Shown: positions 47,911 through 59,200 of the stretch, piece after piece
Numbering within the stretch: position 1 is the stretch's first letter
Layout: each line of letters begins with the position of its first letter
NCBI RefSeq assembly: GCF_014174475.1
Contig: NZ_JACJUD010000003.1
Location: 248,001 to 312,000, forward strand
Source: Aquipseudomonas ullengensis
Lineage (GTDB): Bacteria; Pseudomonadota; Gammaproteobacteria; Pseudomonadales; Pseudomonadaceae
Reading direction: 5' to 3'
DNA: 64,000 nucleotides
Notes under the pieces: model-generated
Seen by the model: the letters and a program-made list of their open reading frames with translations, nothing else
The model's database searches: none
Told to the model about the DNA's origin: nothing
Translations under genes and position numbers: made by a program

Positions 47911-48015
47911 CGCCGGGCAAGCCCGGCGTCGATATAGCCAGCCATCCTTGGCTGGTAGGGAAGTCCGGCCCGGCCATTCATGGCCGGTCGTTCGCCGGGT
48001 CAACGCAGGCGTTGA
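47911..48015. repeat. Four consecutive perfect hairpins at about 30-bp spacing
   Basis: CGCCGGGC-AA-GCCCGGCG (47911-47928), CCAGCCA-TCCT-TGGCTGG (47938-47955), CCGGCCA-TTCA-TGGCCGG (47970-47987) and TCAACGC-AG-GCGTTGA (48000-48015). Stems are 7-8 bp with loops of 2 or 4. The four stems differ in sequence. They lie between the RlpA-like gene start and the gatB stop. Confidence 0.7.
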
Positions 48016-48039
48016 CTGTTTCTGGAAAAGAAGAGGGGC

Positions 48040-49488
48040 TCACCCCTCCAGCTTCTTCTTCAGCAGCTCGTTGACCTGGCCGGGGTTGGCCTTGCCTTTC
48101 GAGGCCTTCATTGCCTGGCCGACGAAGAAGCCGAACATCTTGCCGCGCCTGGCTTCGTCGCTGGCGCGGTATTGCTCGACCTGCTCAGCGTTGGCCGCCA
48201 GCACTTCGTCCAGCATGCTTTCGATGGCGCCGGAGTCGGTGACCTGCTTGAGGCCTTTCTTCTCGATCACTTCGTCGGCGCTGGCGCCTTCACCGGCGGC
48301 CAGGGCTTCGAAGACCATCTTGGCGATCTTGCCGCTGATGGTGTTGTCCTTGATACGCAGGATCATGCCGCCCAGTTGCTCGGCAGAAACCGGCGACTGA
48401 TCGATTTCCAGGTTGTCCTTGTTGAGCAGGCTGGACAGCTCACCCATCACCCAGTTGGCGGCCAGCTTGGCATCGCCGCACACCGCGTTGACCGCTTCGA
48501 AGTAGTCGGCCAGTTCACGGCTGGTGGCCAGCACGTCGGCGTCGTAGGCCGACAGGCCGAACTGCGCCTGGAAGCGCTCGCGCTTCTGCACCGGCAGTTC
48601 CGGCAGGCTGGCGCGGATCTCGTCGAGGAAGCTCTGTTCGATCACCACCGGTAGCAGGTCCGGGCAGGGGAAGTAGCGGTAGTCGTTGGCTTCTTCCTTG
48701 CTGCGCATGGAGCGCGTCTGGTCCTTGTTCGGGTCGTACAGACGGGTTTCCTGCACCACCTTGCCGCCGTCCTCGATCAGTTCGATCTGGCGCTGAACCT
48801 CGTGGTTGATCGCTTTCTCGATGAAGCGGAACGAGTTGACGTTCTTGATCTCGGCGCGGGTGCCGAACTCGGCCTGGCCTTTCGGCCGTACCGAGACGTT
48901 GCAGTCGCAGCGCAGCGAGCCTTCGGCCATGTTGCCGTCACAGATGCCGAGGTAGCGCACCAGGGCGTGGATCGCCTTGACGTAGGCCACCGCTTCCTTG
49001 GCGGAGCGGATGTCCGGCTCGGAGACGATTTCCAGTAGCGGCGTGCCGGCGCGGTTGAGGTCAATGCCGCTCATGCCGTGGAAGTCTTCGTGCAGGCTCT
49101 TGCCGGCGTCTTCTTCCAAGTGCGCGCGGGTGATGCCGATGCGCTTCTGCGTGCCGTCTTCCAGGGTGATGTCGAGGAAGCCCTTGCCGACGATGGGGTG
49201 GTCCATCTGGCTGGTCTGGTAGCCCTTGGGCAGATCCGGGTAGAAGTAGTTCTTGCGCGCGAAGATGTTGCTCGGCGCGATGTGCGCGTCGATCGCCAGG
49301 CCAAACTTGCAGGCCATGCGCACCGCTTCGGCGTTGAGCACCGGCAGGGTGCCGGGCATGCCGAGGTCAACCAGGCTGGCCTGGGTGTTGGGCTCGGCAC
49401 CGAAGGTGGTGGCGCTGGCCGAGAAGATCTTCGATTGGGTGCTGAGCTGGGCGTGAATTTCCAGCCCGATTACGGTTTCCCATTGCAT
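48040..49488 (-). CDS. gatB: Aspartyl/glutamyl-tRNA amidotransferase subunit B
   Basis: 482 residues, full length. GatB phosphorylates misacylated Glu-tRNAGln or Asp-tRNAAsn before amidation by GatA. Start [17 protein letters not shown] and the family motifs [40 protein letters not shown] and [12 protein letters not shown] are all intact; the C-terminal YqeY-like tail ends [10 protein letters not shown]. Last gene of gatCAB, 11 bp after gatA. Confidence 0.98.
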   Translation of the reverse strand: MQWETVIGLEIHAQLSTQSKIFSASATTFGAEPNTQASLVDLGMPGTLPVLNAEAVRMACKFGLAIDAHIAPSNIFARKNYFYPDLPKGYQTSQMDHPIVGKGFLDITLEDGTQKRIGITRAHLEEDAGKSLHEDFHGMSGIDLNRAGTPLLEIVSEPDIRSAKEAVAYVKAIHALVRYLGICDGNMAEGSLRCDCNVSVRPKGQAEFGTRAEIKNVNSFRFIEKAINHEVQRQIELIEDGGKVVQETRLYDPNKDQTRSMRSKEEANDYRYFPCPDLLPVVIEQSFLDEIRASLPELPVQKRERFQAQFGLSAYDADVLATSRELADYFEAVNAVCGDAKLAANWVMGELSSLLNKDNLEIDQSPVSAEQLGGMILRIKDNTISGKIAKMVFEALAAGEGASADEVIEKKGLKQVTDSGAIESMLDEVLAANAEQVEQYRASDEARRGKMFGFFVGQAMKASKGKANPGQVNELLKKKLEG

Positions 49489-49499
49489 GTTTACTGTCC

Positions 49500-50951
49500 T
49501 CAGAACCCAGTCGGTGCTTGTGTGTGCCAGTCAGTGACCTGTTGGTACTGATGGGCGACATTCAGCAGGCGACCTTCCTGGAAGTAGGGCGCAAGCAGTT
49601 GCACGCCAACTGGCAGACCGTCGACGAAGCCGGCGGGCATGGACAGGCCGGGGATGCCGGCCAGGTTGGCGGTGATGGTGTAGATGTCTTCCAGATAGGC
49701 AGAAACCGGGTCGGCACTCTTCTCGCCCAGTTTCCAGGCCAGGTTCGGCGTGGTTGGGCCGAGGATCACGTCGACTTGGTTGAAGGCAGCGACGAAGTCG
49801 TTCTTGATCAGGCGGCGGATCTTCTGCGCCTTCAAGTAGTAAGCGTCGTAGTAGCCGGCGGACAGCGCATAGGTGCCGACCATGATGCGGCGCTTCACTT
49901 CCGCGCCGAAGCCTTCACCGCGCGAGCGCTTGTACAGGTCTTCGAGGTTGATCGGGTTCTCGCAGCGATAGCCGAAGCGCACACCGTCGAAACGCGACAG
50001 GTTGGAGCTGGCTTCGGCCGGCGCGATCACGTAGTAGGCCGGAATGGCGTGCTGCATGTTCGGCAGGGAGATGTCCTTGACCGTGGCGCCGAGCTTCTTC
50101 AGCTCTTCGACCACCGCCAGTACCTTGTCAGCGATGCGACTGTCGAGGCCGGCGCCGAAATATTCCTTCGGCAGGCCGATGCGCAGGCCGCTCAGTGGCT
50201 GCTGCAGGGCTGCGAGGTAGTCGTCCACCGGCTGATCGACGCAGGTCGAGTCCTTGGCGTCGAAACCGGCCATGCCGCTCAGCATCAATGCGCAATCTTC
50301 GGCGGAGCGGGCCAGCGGGCCGCCCTGGTCGAGGCTGGAGGCGTAGGCGATCATGCCCCAGCGCGAGACGCGACCGTAGGTCGGTTTGATCCCGGTGAGG
50401 TTGGTCAGTGCCGCCGGTTGGCGGATCGAACCGCCGGTGTCGGTGCCGGTGGCCGCAGGAATCAGGCGCGCCGCAACGGCTGCGGCACTGCCGCCGGAGG
50501 AGCCGCCCGGTACGCGGGTCAGGTCCCAGGGGTTCTTCACGGGGCCGTAGTGGCTGGATTCGTTGGCCGAGCCCATGGCGAATTCGTCCATGTTCAGCTT
50601 GCCCAGGGTCACGGTGCCGGCGTTGGCGAGTTTCTCGACCACGGTGGCGTTATAGGGCGCCTTGAAGCCGCTGAGAATCTTCGAGCCGCAGCTGGTGAGG
50701 ATGTTCTGGGTGCAGAACAGGTCCTTGTGGGCGATCGGCGCGCCGAGCAGGGCAGCGCTTTCACCGGCCGCGCGGCGCGCATCGGCGGCCTTGGCCTGGC
50801 TCAGGGCCAGTTCTTCGGTGACGCTGATGAAGCTGTTCAGCTGCGGGTCGAGTTGCTGGATGCGCGCCAGCAGGGCGCGGGTCAGCTCTTCGGAGGAGAA
50901 GGCTTTGTCCTGCAGGCCGCGGGCGATCTCGGCCAGGGTCAATTGATGCAT
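49500..50951 (-). CDS. gatA: Aspartyl/glutamyl-tRNA amidotransferase subunit A
   Basis: 483 residues, amidase-signature enzyme that releases ammonia from glutamine for GatB. Catalytic Ser-cisSer-Lys: K in APIAHKDLF and serines in [30 protein letters not shown] 50951 gives the family start [22 protein letters not shown] and AAAGG lie upstream. It follows gatC by 16 bp. Confidence 0.98.
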   Translation of the reverse strand: MHQLTLAEIARGLQDKAFSSEELTRALLARIQQLDPQLNSFISVTEELALSQAKAADARRAAGESAALLGAPIAHKDLFCTQNILTSCGSKILSGFKAPYNATVVEKLANAGTVTLGKLNMDEFAMGSANESSHYGPVKNPWDLTRVPGGSSGGSAAAVAARLIPAATGTDTGGSIRQPAALTNLTGIKPTYGRVSRWGMIAYASSLDQGGPLARSAEDCALMLSGMAGFDAKDSTCVDQPVDDYLAALQQPLSGLRIGLPKEYFGAGLDSRIADKVLAVVEELKKLGATVKDISLPNMQHAIPAYYVIAPAEASSNLSRFDGVRFGYRCENPINLEDLYKRSRGEGFGAEVKRRIMVGTYALSAGYYDAYYLKAQKIRRLIKNDFVAAFNQVDVILGPTTPNLAWKLGEKSADPVSAYLEDIYTITANLAGIPGLSMPAGFVDGLPVGVQLLAPYFQEGRLLNVAHQYQQVTDWHTQAPTGF

Positions 50952-50967
50952 GGGAAACCCTTTCCTT

Positions 50968-51255
50968 TTATTCGATGACTTTCGGAACCAGATACAGACC
51001 GTTTTCCACGGCCGGGGCGATAGCCTGATAGGCTGCACGCTGATTCTGTTCGGTGACCTGGTCGGCGCGCAGGCGCTGAGTGGCTTCCAGCGGGTGGGCC
51101 AGCGGCTCGATGCCGTCGGTATTGACCGCCTGCATGGCATCAACCAGACCGAGGATGTTGTTGAGGGTCTCGGTGGTTCGAGGGATATCGGCTTCGTTCA
51201 GGCCCAGACGGGCCAGGTGGGCGATTTTTTCCACGTCGGAGCGTTCAAGCGCCAT
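50968..51255 (-). CDS. gatC: Aspartyl/glutamyl-tRNA amidotransferase subunit C
   Basis: 95 residues, standard size. [36 protein letters not shown] and the C-terminal [11 protein letters not shown] are typical; it wraps around GatA and GatB and stabilises them. First gene of the operon, divergent from mreB with a 217-bp shared promoter region. Confidence 0.97.
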   Translation of the reverse strand: MALERSDVEKIAHLARLGLNEADIPRTTETLNNILGLVDAMQAVNTDGIEPLAHPLEATQRLRADQVTEQNQRAAYQAIAPAVENGLYLVPKVIE

Positions 51256-51386
51256 CGGGATTCTCCAGGGAAAGCGGGTGACCGGACGAAATACAGGCGG
51301 GGAACGGATGCCGCGTACGGCGGTCAAAGGCCGCGAATTGTGGGCGTAAAGCCCGGAAAAGCAGGCAATTTAGCACATGCGCCGCC

Positions 51387-51415
51387 TTGCCCAAAAGGCT
51401 GCTCATTGATAGAGT
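51387..51415 (+). promoter_or_regulatory. Candidate sigma-70 promoter of mreB
   Basis: TTGCCC, 17 bp, TAGAGT, 58 bp before the mreB start codon. Spacing is optimal and each hexamer has four consensus bases. Confidence 0.5.
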
Positions 51416-51460
51416 TTGCCGCACTTTTTTACCCCGCGTTTTCATCGCGCTCTGTCTTAG

Positions 51461-52513
<1,053 letters not shown>

Positions 52514-52530
52514 TCCTGACGTGGTAAACC

Positions 52531-52566
52531 GAAGCCGGAGGTTTGTACTTCCGGCTTTCTGTTTTC
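52531..52566 (+). terminator. Terminator-like hairpin between mreB and mreC
   Basis: AAGCCGGA with a ten-base loop and TCCGGCTT (52532-52557), then TCTGTTTTCT. It would reduce transcription into mreC and so allow more MreB than MreC/MreD. Confidence 0.65.
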
Positions 52567-52591
52567 TAGGTTTTGCTTAAGGGGTGCCACC

Positions 52592-53626
52592 ATCAAGCCG
52601 CTATTTGCCAAAGGACCATCGCTCGGCGTACGACTGCTCGTGCTGGTCGTACTGTCGGCCGTATTGATGGTGGTGGATGCCCGTTTCGAGGTGCTGCACC
52701 CGCTGCGCGCGCAGCTCGGCCTGATCGTCGAGCCGGCCTACCGCACCGCGCGCCTGCCGGTGACCCTGTGGGAAAACGCCACCCAGCAGATCGCCAGCCG
52801 CAGCACCCTGATTGCCGAGAACGAGAAGCTCAAGGCCGAGGCCCTGCTGATGCAGGGGCGTGTGCAGAAGCTCGCCACCCTCACCGAGCAGAACGTACGG
52901 CTGCGCGAGTTGCTCAACTCCGCGGCCCTGGTGGACGAGAAGGTGCTGGTCACCGAACTGATCGGTGTCGATCCCAACCCCTTTACCCATCGCATCCTGA
53001 TCGACAAGGGTGAGAAGGACGGCGCGTTCATCGGCCAGCCGGTGCTCGATGCCCGCGGCCTGATGGGCCAGGTGGTCGAAGTCATGCCTTACACCGCGCG
53101 TGTGCTGCTGCTCACCGACACCAATCACAGCATCCCGGTCCAGGTGAATCGCAACGGCCTGCGCGCCATCGCGGCCGGTACCGGCAACCCGGAGCGCCTT
53201 GAGCTGCGCCATGTGGCCGATACTGCCGACATCAAGGAAGGCGATCTGCTGGTCAGCTCCGGCATGGGCCAGCGTTTCCCGGCCGGCTACCCGGTGGCCA
53301 CGGTCAAGGAAGTGATCCACGACTCCGGCCAGCCGTTCGCCATCGTGCGTGCCGTGCCGACCGCCGCCCTCAATCGCAGCCGTTATATGTTGCTGGTGTT
53401 CACCGACAGCCGTTCCGCCGAAGAGCGTGCCACCCAGGCTGCCGTGGCTCAGGAAGCGGCGGATCGCGAAGCCGCTGCCAAGGGTGAGCCGGTTCAGTCG
53501 CAAGTCCCCGCTCCGGCCGCCACACCGGCAACCACGCCCACTACACCTCCCACTACACCGCCCGCGCAGCCACCCGCTGTACCCGCCCCCGGCGCCGCGC
53601 CGGCGGCTCCCCAGGAGAACCACTGA
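52592..53626 (+). CDS. mreC: Rod-shape determining protein MreC, probably with a non-AUG start
   Basis: About 344 residues. One membrane helix (GVRLLVLVVLSAVLMVV), a coiled coil (IAENEKLKAEALLMQGRVQKLA, split: ENEKLKAEALLMQ), the two beta-barrel domains (IGVDPNPFTHRILIDKGEKDG, split: DPNPFTHRILIDKG; NRNGLRAIAAGTG) and a Pro/Ala-rich periplasmic tail. Organises the elongasome. No ATG, GTG or TTG lies in frame before GTG 52640, which would cut the membrane helix in half and has no ribosome site. AAGGGG at 52579 is seven bases before ATC 52592, which would give (M)KPLFAKGPSLGVRLL; I place the start there. Confidence 0.92.
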   Translation: MKPLFAKGPSLGVRLLVLVVLSAVLMVVDARFEVLHPLRAQLGLIVEPAYRTARLPVTLWENATQQIASRSTLIAENEKLKAEALLMQGRVQKLATLTEQNVRLRELLNSAALVDEKVLVTELIGVDPNPFTHRILIDKGEKDGAFIGQPVLDARGLMGQVVEVMPYTARVLLLTDTNHSIPVQVNRNGLRAIAAGTGNPERLELRHVADTADIKEGDLLVSSGMGQRFPAGYPVATVKEVIHDSGQPFAIVRAVPTAALNRSRYMLLVFTDSRSAEERATQAAVAQEAADREAAAKGEPVQSQVPAPAATPATTPTTPPTTPPAQPPAVPAPGAAPAAPQENH

Positions 53627-54114
53627 TGGTGCAGGCCAAGGCGCGCAATGGCTGGATAATCTGGTTCAGCCTGGCGGTGTCGCTGTTGCTCAGCATCGTG
53701 CCGATGCCGGACTTCATGCAGATTGGTCGTCCGCTGTGGCCGGCGCTGTTTCTCGCCTACTGGGTGCTGGCCGTGCCGCACCGGGTGGGCATGATCACGG
53801 CCTGGCTGTTCGGCCTCGGTCAGGACGTGCTCTACGGCGCCTTGCTCGGCCAGCATGCCCTGACCCTGACGCTGATCACCTTCCTGGTGCTGACCCTGCA
53901 ACGGCGCCTGCACATGTTCCCCATGTGGCAGCAGAGTCTGGTGCTGATGGTGGTATTCGGCCTGGCCCAGCTGGTACAGCTGTGGCTCAATGCCCTGACC
54001 GGCACGCGCCCGCATACCCTGGAATTTGTCCTGCCGGCGCTGGTCAGCGCCTTGCTCTGGCCCTGGGTGTTCGCCATCCTGCGTGGGTTGCAGCAGCGTT
54101 TCGGTGTGCACTGA
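53626..54114 (+). CDS. mreD: Rod-shape determining protein MreD
   Basis: 162 residues, five or six hydrophobic helices (IIWFSLAVSLLLSIVPMP; RPLWPALFLAYWVLA; GLGQDVLYGALLGQHAL). Inner-membrane partner of MreC. ATG shares its A with the mreC stop (TGATG), CAGGAG upstream. Confidence 0.96.
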   Translation: MVQAKARNGWIIWFSLAVSLLLSIVPMPDFMQIGRPLWPALFLAYWVLAVPHRVGMITAWLFGLGQDVLYGALLGQHALTLTLITFLVLTLQRRLHMFPMWQQSLVLMVVFGLAQLVQLWLNALTGTRPHTLEFVLPALVSALLWPWVFAILRGLQQRFGVH

Positions 54115-54153
54115 CGCACCCCACTCACACCACCTCGACAGGGAGATGTCTGC

Positions 54154-54753
54154 ATGGCCACGCTTTACCTGGCCTCGGGTTCCCCCCGCCGGCGCGAATT
54201 GCTGGCGCAGATCGGTGTGCCCTTCGTCACGCTAATCGCCTCGATTGATGAAACAGCATTGCCCGATGAGCCGGCGCATGGCTATGTAGAGCGGCTCGCG
54301 CTGGAAAAGGCGCAAGCCGGACTGGCCAGCCTGAGCGACGCGGCCGACGCCGTGGTGCTGGGCGCGGATACGGCGGTGGTGCTCGACGGGCAGATTCTCG
54401 GCAAACCCCGAGACCGCGCCGAAGCACTGGCCACCCTGGCCGCCTTGTCGGGCCGCGAGCATCGGGTGCTGACCGCCGTGGCGCTGGTCAGTGCCGGGCG
54501 CAGCCGGGTCGAGGTGGTGACCAGCCACGTGCATTTCCGCGCGCTGGGCGCTGGCGAGGCCGAGGCCTACTGGGCCAGCGGCGAGCCGCAGGACAAAGCG
54601 GGCAGCTATGGTATTCAGGGACTGGCGGCGGTGTTCGTCAGGCGGATCGAGGGCAGCTACTCGGCGGTGGTCGGCCTGCCCCTGTGCGAAACCGCGCAGA
54701 TGCTCAACGAATTCGGGATTCCGTGCTGGCAGGCACTGCCTGCCAGCCAATAA
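54154..54753 (+). CDS. maf: Maf-family nucleoside triphosphate pyrophosphatase (YhdE type)
   Basis: 199 residues. Hydrolyses non-canonical or excess dTTP/UTP to monophosphates. [14 protein letters not shown] at the N-terminus, [22 protein letters not shown] with the catalytic Asp, and [16 protein letters not shown] are diagnostic. Lies 39 bp after mreD and before rng, the usual order in pseudomonads. Confidence 0.96.
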   Translation: MATLYLASGSPRRRELLAQIGVPFVTLIASIDETALPDEPAHGYVERLALEKAQAGLASLSDAADAVVLGADTAVVLDGQILGKPRDRAEALATLAALSGREHRVLTAVALVSAGRSRVEVVTSHVHFRALGAGEAEAYWASGEPQDKAGSYGIQGLAAVFVRRIEGSYSAVVGLPLCETAQMLNEFGIPCWQALPASQ

Positions 54754-54813
54754 ATAAGACCGCGGCAGGGGCAAGGCCCCTGGCCAGCAGTGTCGTCGCA
54801 CAGAGTGGAATGC

Positions 54814-56271
54814 ATGAGCGAAGAGATCCTGATCAACATCACGCCGATGGAGTCGCGCGTGGCGGTGGTGGAAAACGGTGTGCTGCAGGAAGTGCACGTC
54901 GAACGCACCCAGCGACGTGGCATCGTCGGCAACATCTATAAAGGCAAGGTGGTGCGGGTTCTGCCGGGTATGCAGGCGGCCTTCATCGACATCGGCCTGG
55001 ACCGCGCGGCCTTCATCCATGCCGCGGAAATCTCCACCCGCGAAGGCAGTGCCGTCGAGAGCATCAGTGCCCTGGTACACGAAGGCCAGAGCCTGGTGGT
55101 GCAGGTGACCAAGGACCCGATCGGCAGCAAGGGCGCACGCCTGACCACCCACCTGTCGATTCCCTCGCGCTACCTGGTGTACATGCCGCGCACCAGTCAC
55201 GTCGGCATCTCGCTGAAGATCGAGGATGAAGCCGAGCGTGAACGCCTCAAGCAGGTGGTTGCCGATTGCGTGGCGGCCGAAGGCATCGAGGAGGCGGGCG
55301 GTTTTATTCTCAGGACGGCGGCCGAGGGTGCTGGCGCCGATGAAATTCTCGCCGACATCCGCTACCTGCGCCGCCTGTGGGAGCAGATCGCCGGGCAGAT
55401 ACAGACCGCCAAGACGCCGCTGGTGATCTACGAGGACCTGAGCCTGGCCCTGCGCACCCTGCGCGACCTGGTCAACCCGAAGATCGAGAAGATCCGCATC
55501 GACTCGCGGGAGACCTTCCAGAAGATCACCCAGTTCGTCGACGAGCTGATGCCGGAAGTCTCCGACCGCCTGGAACACTACCCGGGCGAGCGGCCGATCT
55601 TCGACCTGTACGGCGTCGAGGACGAGATCCAGCGTGCCCTGGAGCGCAAGGTACCGCTGAAATCCGGCGGCTACCTGGTGGTTGACCCGGCCGAGGCGAT
55701 GACCACGGTGGACGTCAACACCGGGGCTTTCGTCGGCCATCGCACCCTCGAAGAGACCATCTTCAAGACCAACCTCGAGGCCGCCACTGCGATTGCCCGC
55801 CAACTGCGCCTGCGCAACATCGGCGGCATCATCATCATCGACTTCATCGACATGGAAGATGAAGAGCATCAGCGCCAGGTGCTGCGGACCCTGGAAAAAC
55901 AGCTGGAGCGCGATCACGCCAAGACCAACATCATCGGCATCACCGAGCTCGGCCTGGTGCAGATGACCCGCAAGCGCACCCGCGAAAGCCTCGAACAGAT
56001 CCTCTGTGAGCCCTGCAGTTGCTGCCAGGGCCGTGGCAAATTGAAGACCCCGGAAACCATCTGCTACGAGATCTTCCGCGAGATCCTGCGCGAGGCCCGT
56101 GCCTATCAGCCGGAAGGCTACCGTGTGCTGGCCAACCAGAAAGTGGTCGATCGCCTGCTCGACGAGGAGTCCGGCAACGTGGCCGACCTCGAGGCGTTCA
56201 TCGGTCGTACGATCAAATTCCAGGTGGAAACCATGTATTCCCAGGAACAGTACGATGTCGTGCTGCTGTGA
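54814..56271 (+). CDS. rng: Ribonuclease G
   Basis: 485 residues. Endoribonuclease that matures the 5' end of 16S rRNA. S1 domain about 40-120 (GNIYKGKVVRVLPGMQAAFIDIG, split: YKGKVVRVLPGMQAAF), 5'-sensor and RNase H-like parts, DNase-I-like catalytic region with VDVNTGAFVG and IIDFIDME (metal-binding Asp residues), zinc-link CEPC. The large C-terminal scaffold of RNase E is absent, which marks RNase G. ATG 54814 (MSEEILINITP) chosen by family start. Confidence 0.97.
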   Translation: MSEEILINITPMESRVAVVENGVLQEVHVERTQRRGIVGNIYKGKVVRVLPGMQAAFIDIGLDRAAFIHAAEISTREGSAVESISALVHEGQSLVVQVTKDPIGSKGARLTTHLSIPSRYLVYMPRTSHVGISLKIEDEAERERLKQVVADCVAAEGIEEAGGFILRTAAEGAGADEILADIRYLRRLWEQIAGQIQTAKTPLVIYEDLSLALRTLRDLVNPKIEKIRIDSRETFQKITQFVDELMPEVSDRLEHYPGERPIFDLYGVEDEIQRALERKVPLKSGGYLVVDPAEAMTTVDVNTGAFVGHRTLEETIFKTNLEAATAIARQLRLRNIGGIIIIDFIDMEDEEHQRQVLRTLEKQLERDHAKTNIIGITELGLVQMTRKRTRESLEQILCEPCSCCQGRGKLKTPETICYEIFREILREARAYQPEGYRVLANQKVVDRLLDEESGNVADLEAFIGRTIKFQVETMYSQEQYDVVLL

Positions 56272-56284
56272 GGCGCTGCGCTGA

Positions 56285-59200
56285 ATGAATCGTATCGCCG
56301 GCCTGTTCGTCACGCTGCTGCGCGTCACGCTGGGGCTCTGCGCCCTGCTGCTGGTACTGGCGGCGCTGTATGTCAGCCTGGGTCGGCAACTGTTTCCGCT
56401 GGTTGCCGAATACCGCGACGAGGTTGAGAGCAAGGCCCGGGCGGCGCTCGGCATGCCGCTGTCGATCGGTAGCCTGGAAGGCGGCTGGAGCGGCCTGGCG
56501 CCGCTGCTGACGGTGCATGATTTGACCCTGGGCGAGGGCAGTAGCGCCGTGCGGCTGGATCAGGTGCGCCTGGTTCCAGATGTACTGGGCAGCCTGCTCA
56601 AGCGCCAATTGCGCATCGCCAACCTGCAGGTCGAAGGCTTGCAGCTCAGCCTGCAGCAGGATGCCGCCGGGCATTGGGCAGTAGAGGGCATACCGACCCG
56701 CGAGCCGCAAAAGCCGCTGGATGTGCAGCAGCTGCTCAAGCAGCTGCGGGTGGTCGAGGAACTGTCCCTGCTCGACAGCCAGCTGACGCTCGAGCCTTTC
56801 GAGCACAAGCCGCTAAGCCTGACCTACGCCAGCTTCACCCTGCGCAGCAGCGTTAACCGGTTGCGCCTCGATGGTCACCTGTTGTTGCCCGATGGCCAGC
56901 CTTTGTCGTTGCAGCTGAAGAGCCGTCTTGATCGCCAGGATTGGCGTGCCAGCCAGGCCGAACTGTACCTCAGCCTGCCGCATAGCGATTGGGCGGCCTG
57001 GTTGCCCGCCAGCCTGACGCGCGAGTGGACACTCAAGCACGCCGCCATTGGTGGCGAGGTCTGGCTGGAGTGGGACAAGGGCCAGGCCCAGCGTGCATAC
57101 GCCCGGGTGCATGCGCCGCAGCTGCAGGCCGCATATGCCGAGCGCAAGCCGGTGCAGATCGATGATCTGGGCCTGAATGCCTATTTCGAACGGCGCGAGG
57201 GTGGTTTCCAGGTGCTGATCGATTCCCTCGCCATGAGCCTGGGCAGCACCCGCTGGGGCGAGTTGCATGCCGCCCTGCAGTACCGCGCGGCGCAGGGTGC
57301 CGATGAAGAACAGTGGCAGCTGGCGGTGGATCGCCTCGACCTGGCGCCCCTGCTGCCGCTGGTGCAGGGTTTGGCACCCTTGCCTGAGCCCGCCGCCGAA
57401 GCGCTCGCGGGGCTCAAGCCGCAGGGCAGCCTGCGCAATCTGCAGCTCACTTATCTACCGCAGCGCAGCGATGCCAAACGCCTGCAGTTCTCCAGCAACC
57501 TCGACCGCGCCGGCATCAGTGCCTGGCATGGCATCCCCGCGGTGGAAAACGCCACCGGCAGCGCCACCGGCGACCTCGGCGGCGGCGAGCTGCTGGCCAA
57601 CAGTGAAAACTTCGGCCTGCACCTGGATACCCTGTTCCCCAAGGTCTGGCGCTACCGCCAGGCTGCTGCGCGCGTGCTTTGGCAGCGGGATGACGAGGGC
57701 CTGACCCTGCGTAGCCCCTACTTGCAGGTGGTGGGCGAGGAAGGGCGGATTGCTGGCGACTTCCTCATTCGCCTGAAGAAAGATCCGGCGCAGGAGGACT
57801 ACATGGACCTGCGTGTCGGTATCCGTGATGGCGATGCCAAGTACGCGGGGAAATACCTGCCGACCCTGTCTCCCGCCCTCAGCCCCAAACTCACCGAGTG
57901 GCTGCAGGCGGCGATTCGTGGCGGCAAGGTTGACGAGGGCTGGTTCGAGTACCAAGGCTCGCTGCAAAAGGGCGCCGATGCAGCGGCGCGCAGCATCAGC
58001 ATGTTCTTCCGCGTGCATGATGCCGAGCTGGCCTTCCAGCCTGGGTGGCCGGCGCTGCGTGCTGCGCGTGGCGAAGTGCTGATCGAGGACAGCGGCGTGC
58101 AGGTACGGGTGCCCGAGGGGCGCTTGCTGGACAGCCGCGTCGAGAATGTCAGCGTGGACATCCCACATGTCGACAATGGCCAGGTTGCCCGCCTGCTGCT
58201 CGATGGCCAGGTGCAGAGCAGCCTGGGCGACGCTCTGAAGATTTTGCAGGAAGCGCCGATTGGCACCGCCGCCACCTTCGCCGGCTGGCAGGGCGAAGGC
58301 CCGCTGACGGCCAAGCTGAAACTGGATATTCCGCTGGCCCAGGGCCAGAAGCCCAAGGTGCTGGTGGATTTCGCCACCGAGGGCGCGCGCCTGCAGATCA
58401 GCACGCCGAAGCTGGAGCTGAGTCAGCTCAAGGGCGCCTTCCGCTTCGACAGCAGCAACGGCCTCAGCGCGCCAGATATCCGCGCCCAGGTATTCGGGCG
58501 GGCGGTGCAGGGCAAGGCCATCGCCGGCGGCCCACGGGGCACTCTGCAAACCCGCATCGAGGCCAATGGCCGGGTGCCGGTCAAGGCGCTGTCCGACTGG
58601 CTGGGCGTGACCCGGCCGCTGCCGCTGAGCGGTGAGGTGCCCTATCGCCTGGGTATCACACTGGCGACTGCGGACAGCCAGCTGCGTGTCGATTCCGATC
58701 TCAAAGGCCTGGCCATCGACCTGCCGGCGCCGTTCGGCAAGGCGGCTGCCGACACCAGCACGGCAACCTGGCGCATGACCTTGCAGGGCAATGAGCGGCG
58801 CTACTGGCTGGATTACGCCGGGCTGGCCAGCCTGGCCTTCGCCGCGCCGCCGGGGCAGGTCATGCAGGGCCGTGGTCTGCTGCGCCTGGGCGGCGCCCAG
58901 GCCATTCTGAGCAACGAGCAGGGCCTGCATATCAGCGGCCGCCTGGCCGAGCTGGACTGGAATGCCTGGCAGGACACCGGCAAACGCTACGCGGCGACGC
59001 AAGGCAGCCGCGAGGCGTTGCAGTTTTTCCGCGGTGCCAACCTGCAGATCGATCGCTTCAAGGGCTTCGGTACCCAGCTCGAGCAGTTGGGCGTGCGCCT
59101 TGCCCGCTCGGCACAAGGCTGGTCGCTGGACCTGGACAGCGCGCCAGCCAAGGGCAATGTGCTGCTGCCCGATGCTGCTGGCGCGCCCATCGTGGCCAAC

